Shown here piece by piece: positions 31,761 through 35,600 of a stretch of 35,600 bases of DNA. The position numbers were made by a program, and so were the translations under genes. The first letter of the stretch is position 1. Every line of letters begins with the position of its first letter. The stretch lies in assembly GCF_900545795.1 (NCBI RefSeq), contig NZ_URAR01000020.1, forward strand, positions 1 to 35,600, given 5' to 3'. The DNA comes from an uncultured Veillonella sp. Its GTDB lineage: Bacteria > Bacillota > Negativicutes > Veillonellales > Veillonellaceae. The notes beneath the pieces are model-generated. The model did not search any database and was not told where the DNA came from. It saw nothing but the letters and a program-made list of their open reading frames with translations.

Positions 31761-31846
31761 GGAAAACTGAGACCTGGATATTTGTCTTGTGTCATACCGT
31801 TATAGAATAGAAGGTAAGCCAATTGAAATGAGGGGTGAAAGCTGGT

Positions 31847-34800
31847 ATGTTCAAACCTGAGCAGGTAGGTAAGAGAACGCGTTATACCTATGCGAAGATT
31901 AACGAAGTTCTAGAAATGCCACATTTATTGGACGTGCAACGCAAGTCTTATGAGTGGTTTTTGGAGAGCGGTTTACAAAATATTTTTGACGATATTTCTC
32001 CGATTAAAGACAATTCAGGTAATTTAGTGCTTTCTTTTGAAGGTTTCAGCCTTGGAGAGCCAAAATACGATATTAACGAATGTAAAAACCGTGATGCTAC
32101 ATATGCAGCGCCATTGCGTGTTAACATCCGTTTAATTAACAATGACCCAGAAAACCAAGATATTAAAGAACAAGAAGTATTCATGGGCGATTTCCCATTG
32201 ATGACTGAAACTGGTACTTTTATTATCAATGGTGCAGAACGTGTCATTGTATCTCAATTAGTTCGCTCCCCTGGTGTGTACTATACACGTGAAATCGATA
32301 CAATGGGTAACCGTTTGTATGGTTCTACAGTGATTCCAAACCGCGGTGCTTGGATTGAGCTTGAAACTGATGCCAATGAAATGGTTGCAGTTCGTATTGA
32401 CCGCAACCGTAAATTGCCAGCCACTGTACTTGTACGTGCTTTAGGTTGGAGCTCCAATGAATCTATTTTAGAATTATTCTGGAATGGTGAAGTTGATGAA
32501 GATGGCAATCGTGTATATGATGAACGCCTTGTTCGCACATTAGAAAAAGACACCACTCAATCTGCTGAAGAAGCATTGGTTGAGATTTATAAAAAATTAC
32601 GTCCAGGCGAACCACCTACTGTGGAAAGTGCGCGTAATTTATTTGATAATTTATTCTTCGACGCTCGCCGTTATGATTTAGCGCGTGTAGGTCGTTATAA
32701 ATTAAATAAAAAATTAGGCTGGCGCCAACGTATGCTTGGCCAGACTTTGGCACAACCAATTGTGGACCAAGAAACTGGTGAAGTCATTGTTGATGCAGGC
32801 ACACTTATGACTGAAGACCAACTCGATGTAGTGGCAAACAGCGGTGTGTTCAGCGGTGAAGGTTTTGCTGAGTTCTATGTACAAGATGGTGAAGGCTCTT
32901 CCTTCAAAGTGATTTGCAATAACTGCAATCTTCCATTTGAACATCGCACAGTAACTCGCGAAGACATGATTGCTAACATTAGCTATTTATTAAACTTAAT
33001 GGATGGTGTAGGTCATGTGGATGATATTGACCATTTAGGCAATCGTCGCTTACGTTGCGTAGGTGAACTTCTTCAAAACCAATTCCGCATTGGTTTAACT
33101 CGTATGGAACGTGTTGTAAAAGAGCGTATGACAATTCAAGACAATACGCAAATTACACCACAAGCTTTGATTAACATTCGCCCTGTAGTAGCTGCGATTA
33201 AGGAATTCTTTGGTTCCTCCCAGTTGTCTCAGTTCATGGACCAAACAAATCCATTAGGCGAATTAACTCATAAACGTCGTCTATCGGCCCTTGGCCCTGG
33301 TGGTTTATCTCGTGAGCGTGCAGGCTTCGAAGTTCGTGACGTGCATCACTCTCACTATGGTCGTATGTGTCCAATCGAAACACCAGAAGGTCCTAACATC
33401 GGTTTGATTTCTTCCTTGTCTAACTATGCGAAAGTTAACGAGTTTGGTTTCATTGAAGCGCCATATCGTAAAGTTGAAAAGATTTATGGCACTGGCGATG
33501 AAGCTAACAAAGTGATTCGCGTACAAGTAAGTGATCAAGTTGTATATATGACAGCTGATGAAGAAGAAGGCATGACTATTGCGCAGGCTAACTCTGAACT
33601 TGATGCAGATGGCAACTTCGTATCCAGCCATATTGCTTGTCGTCGTGGTCATGAAGTCCTTGAAGTAGCACCTGAAAAAGTTGACTACATGGACGTTAGC
33701 CCTAAAGAAGTTGTATCTATTGGTACAGCAATGATTCCATTCCTTGAAAATGACGATGCTAACCGTGCCTTGATGGGTGCGAACATGCAGCGCCAAGCTG
33801 TGCCACTTCTTCGTGCCCAAGCTCCGCTTGTTGGTACTGGCATGGAATACAAGGCAGCTTGCGACTCCGGCGTGTGCGTACTTGCTAAAGAAGCAGGCGT
33901 TGTCACTCGTTGTTGGGGTAATGAAATTCATGTAACTCGCGATAATGGTCGCATTGATGTTTACAAATTAAATAAATTCTTACGTTCTAACCAATCTACT
34001 TGCTTCAACCAAAAACCAATCGTTTTTGCTGGCGACCGCGTAGTAAAAGGCCAGGTTCTTGCTGATGGTCCTGCTACTGATGGTGGCGAATTAGCATTGG
34101 GCTTCAACGTACTCGTTGCGTTCATGCCTTGGGAAGGTTATAACTACGAGGATGCGATTCTTCTTAGTGAAGAACTTTGTAAAGAAGATATTTATACTTC
34201 TATTCATATTGAAGAATACGAATGTGATGCTCGTGACACTAAATTAGGTGCTGAAGAAATCACTCGTGAATTGCCAAATACTGGTGATGATAATCTTCGT
34301 AATCTCGATGAAGATGGTATTATCTGCATCGGTGCAGAAGTTCATCCAGGGGATATTTTAGTAGGTAAAGTAACTCCTAAAGGGGAAACTGAGCTTACAC
34401 CAGAAGAACGTTTACTTCGTGCTATCTTTGGTGACAAAGAACGCGAAGTGCGTGACACATCCTTACGTGTTCCACATGGTGAATCCGGTAAAATTGTAGA
34501 CGTAAAAGTCTTCACTCGTGAAAATGGCGATGAATTACAACCAGGCGTAAACAAACTCGTTCGTGTATATATTGCGCAAAAACGTAAAATCCACGAAGGT
34601 GACAAAATGGCAGGTCGTCATGGTAACAAGGGTGTTGTATCCCGTGTTATGTGTCAAGAAGATATGCCATTTTTACCAGATGGCACTCCAGTACAAATCG
34701 TATTGAACCCATTGGGCGTACCATCTCGTATGAACATCGGTCAGGTTCTTGAAACTCACCTTGGCTTTGCAGTACAAGGCTTAGGTATGCAAATTAAAGC

Positions 34801-35600
34801 AACTGACCTAAAAATTCAAAATGTATTGAACCAAGCTAAAACAGATAGCCGTTATTGGGACAATATTGATCGAATTAAAGAACTCTTCACAGAAATTGGT
34901 GCTTTAAAAGCTAAAATTGCTGAAAATGTAACTGTATCTCACTTAGATATTGATGCAGAAATTAATATGCGCCGTGAAGAAGCCTTGGACTTAATCTTAG
35001 CAGAAGCTGAACGTCAATTAGGCACTCTTGGTGGTCGTGCTCGCTACGATGAATTAAAAGCGATTGAAAAATCTTATAGCGATAAAGAAATTGAATTCTT
35101 TGATGAAGAGGAAGAAGCACCAGAAATGGAAGAAGCTCTTCAAGAAGAATTGAAGACTATTTCGTCAGTAGTAAATATTATTGACTCCATTGAAACAGCG
35201 CGCGTTAAACGTTCTGAAATCCGCAAAGATCTTGAGGCCTTTGGCTATGACTTTGAAACCTATGGCATGCCAAAACCAGATGTAGCTGGTATCCATATTG
35301 CTACACCAGTATTTGACGGTGCTCATGAAAGTGATGTATTTAATACATTGCGCATTGCTGGTAAAAATGATGATGGTAAAACAGTTCTTTATGATGGCCG
35401 TACAGGGGAACCAATGGATAACAAAGTTACTGTAGGTTACGTGTACATGTTAAAACTCCATCACTTGGTAGATGATAAGATCCATGCTCGTTCAACCGGT
35501 CCGTACTCCTTAGTAACGCAACAACCACTTGGCGGTAAAGCTCAATTCGGTGGTCAGCGTTTCGGTGAAATGGAAGTTTGGGCACTTGAAGCTTATGGTG
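31847..35600 (+). CDS. rpoB: DNA-directed RNA polymerase beta subunit (3' end outside window)
   Basis: 1,251 codons are visible and the frame is open to the window edge. It begins MFKPEQVGKRTRYTYAKINE, with a GGGGTG site upstream. Segments GDFPLMTETGTFIINGAERVIVSQL, the rifampicin region (SQLSQFMDQTNPLGELTHKRRLSALGPGG, near 33217-33303) and GDKMAGRHGNKGVVS are all conserved. The Asp, His and Ser positions most often mutated in rifampicin resistance (516, 526, 531 in E. coli numbering) carry the susceptible residues. The end reads GGKAQFGGQRFGEMEVWALEAYG, so only a few dozen residues should be missing. rpoC would be expected next. Here rpoB has its own promoter and is not next to rplL. Confidence 0.98.
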   Translation, partial: MFKPEQVGKRTRYTYAKINEVLEMPHLLDVQRKSYEWFLESGLQNIFDDISPIKDNSGNLVLSFEGFSLGEPKYDINECKNRDATYAAPLRVNIRLINNDPENQDIKEQEVFMGDFPLMTETGTFIINGAERVIVSQLVRSPGVYYTREIDTMGNRLYGSTVIPNRGAWIELETDANEMVAVRIDRNRKLPATVLVRALGWSSNESILELFWNGEVDEDGNRVYDERLVRTLEKDTTQSAEEALVEIYKKLRPGEPPTVESARNLFDNLFFDARRYDLARVGRYKLNKKLGWRQRMLGQTLAQPIVDQETGEVIVDAGTLMTEDQLDVVANSGVFSGEGFAEFYVQDGEGSSFKVICNNCNLPFEHRTVTREDMIANISYLLNLMDGVGHVDDIDHLGNRRLRCVGELLQNQFRIGLTRMERVVKERMTIQDNTQITPQALINIRPVVAAIKEFFGSSQLSQFMDQTNPLGELTHKRRLSALGPGGLSRERAGFEVRDVHHSHYGRMCPIETPEGPNIGLISSLSNYAKVNEFGFIEAPYRKVEKIYGTGDEANKVIRVQVSDQVVYMTADEEEGMTIAQANSELDADGNFVSSHIACRRGHEVLEVAPEKVDYMDVSPKEVVSIGTAMIPFLENDDANRALMGANMQRQAVPLLRAQAPLVGTGMEYKAACDSGVCVLAKEAGVVTRCWGNEIHVTRDNGRIDVYKLNKFLRSNQSTCFNQKPIVFAGDRVVKGQVLADGPATDGGELALGFNVLVAFMPWEGYNYEDAILLSEELCKEDIYTSIHIEEYECDARDTKLGAEEITRELPNTGDDNLRNLDEDGIICIGAEVHPGDILVGKVTPKGETELTPEERLLRAIFGDKEREVRDTSLRVPHGESGKIVDVKVFTRENGDELQPGVNKLVRVYIAQKRKIHEGDKMAGRHGNKGVVSRVMCQEDMPFLPDGTPVQIVLNPLGVPSRMNIGQVLETHLGFAVQGLGMQIKATDLKIQNVLNQAKTDSRYWDNIDRIKELFTEIGALKAKIAENVTVSHLDIDAEINMRREEALDLILAEAERQLGTLGGRARYDELKAIEKSYSDKEIEFFDEEEEAPEMEEALQEELKTISSVVNIIDSIETARVKRSEIRKDLEAFGYDFETYGMPKPDVAGIHIATPVFDGAHESDVFNTLRIAGKNDDGKTVLYDGRTGEPMDNKVTVGYVYMLKLHHLVDDKIHARSTGPYSLVTQQPLGGKAQFGGQRFGEMEVWALEAYG

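Noticed and set aside
33305..33931. 208-codon minus-strand ORF inside rpoB
   Set aside because: It lies wholly opposite a strongly conserved rpoB region; codon pattern and composition are those of a shadow frame.

Overview
The window looks like chromosomal DNA of an anaerobic, diderm Firmicute of the Negativicutes, most likely Veillonella or a close relative. This is inferred from low GC with A/T-rich intergenic DNA, strong AGGAGG ribosome binding sites, an oxygen-sensitive iron-sulfur serine dehydratase, a hybrid-cluster protein, nickel-hydrogenase maturation genes and a complete biotin-dependent, sodium-pump type malonate decarboxylase operon. The species cannot be proven from the sequence alone. 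No transposase, phage gene or CRISPR array was seen.

Layout. 1-70: 3' end of a tRNA and a terminator. 157-1803: membrane-anchored protein of unknown function, closed by a long branched bidirectional terminator. 1945-4528: divergent Crp/Fnr-type regulator and hcp around a control region with a 12-bp inverted repeat. 4769-6318: sdaAB-sdaAA. 6490-13545: a same-strand run of cca, a PASTA penicillin-binding protein, a folD homologue lacking catalytic residues, hypA, hypB and a secreted protein with an internally duplicated domain. 13707-14171: an orphan BrxF-like P-loop protein. 14551-18184: rpmG-secE-nusG-rplK-rplA-rplJ-rplL, with a structured leader before rpmG, L1-binding-site mimics before both rplK and rplA, and an L10 leader with terminator before rplJ. 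18325-29475: the malonate decarboxylase operon. 29635-31480: aspA with its own control region. 31531-35600: rpoB (3' end outside the window) with its own promoter and long leader.

The most interesting system is the malonate operon. Its order is small membrane ORF - madB - biotin-protein ligase - hutP-like - madA - madE - madC - madD - madH - mdcG - madF - madL - madM - mdcB. MadL/M import malonate. MadH and MadA load the prosthetic-group ACP MadE and exchange acetyl for malonyl. MadC/D pass the carboxyl to biotin on MadF. MadB decarboxylates carboxybiotin and pumps Na+. mdcB, mdcG and the ligase make or attach the cofactors. The promoter is followed at once by a strong intrinsic terminator, and the fourth gene encodes a HutP-family RNA-binding antiterminator that keeps all three metal-ligand histidines. 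HutP is known for histidine utilisation, so a malonate operon that encodes its own HutP-like protein and begins with an attenuator suggests an autogenous antitermination switch.

The malonate operon and aspA lie between rplL and rpoB, which are adjacent in most bacteria. The region has a terminator after rplL and an extended -10 promoter for rpoB, so polymerase subunit expression appears uncoupled from L10/L12.
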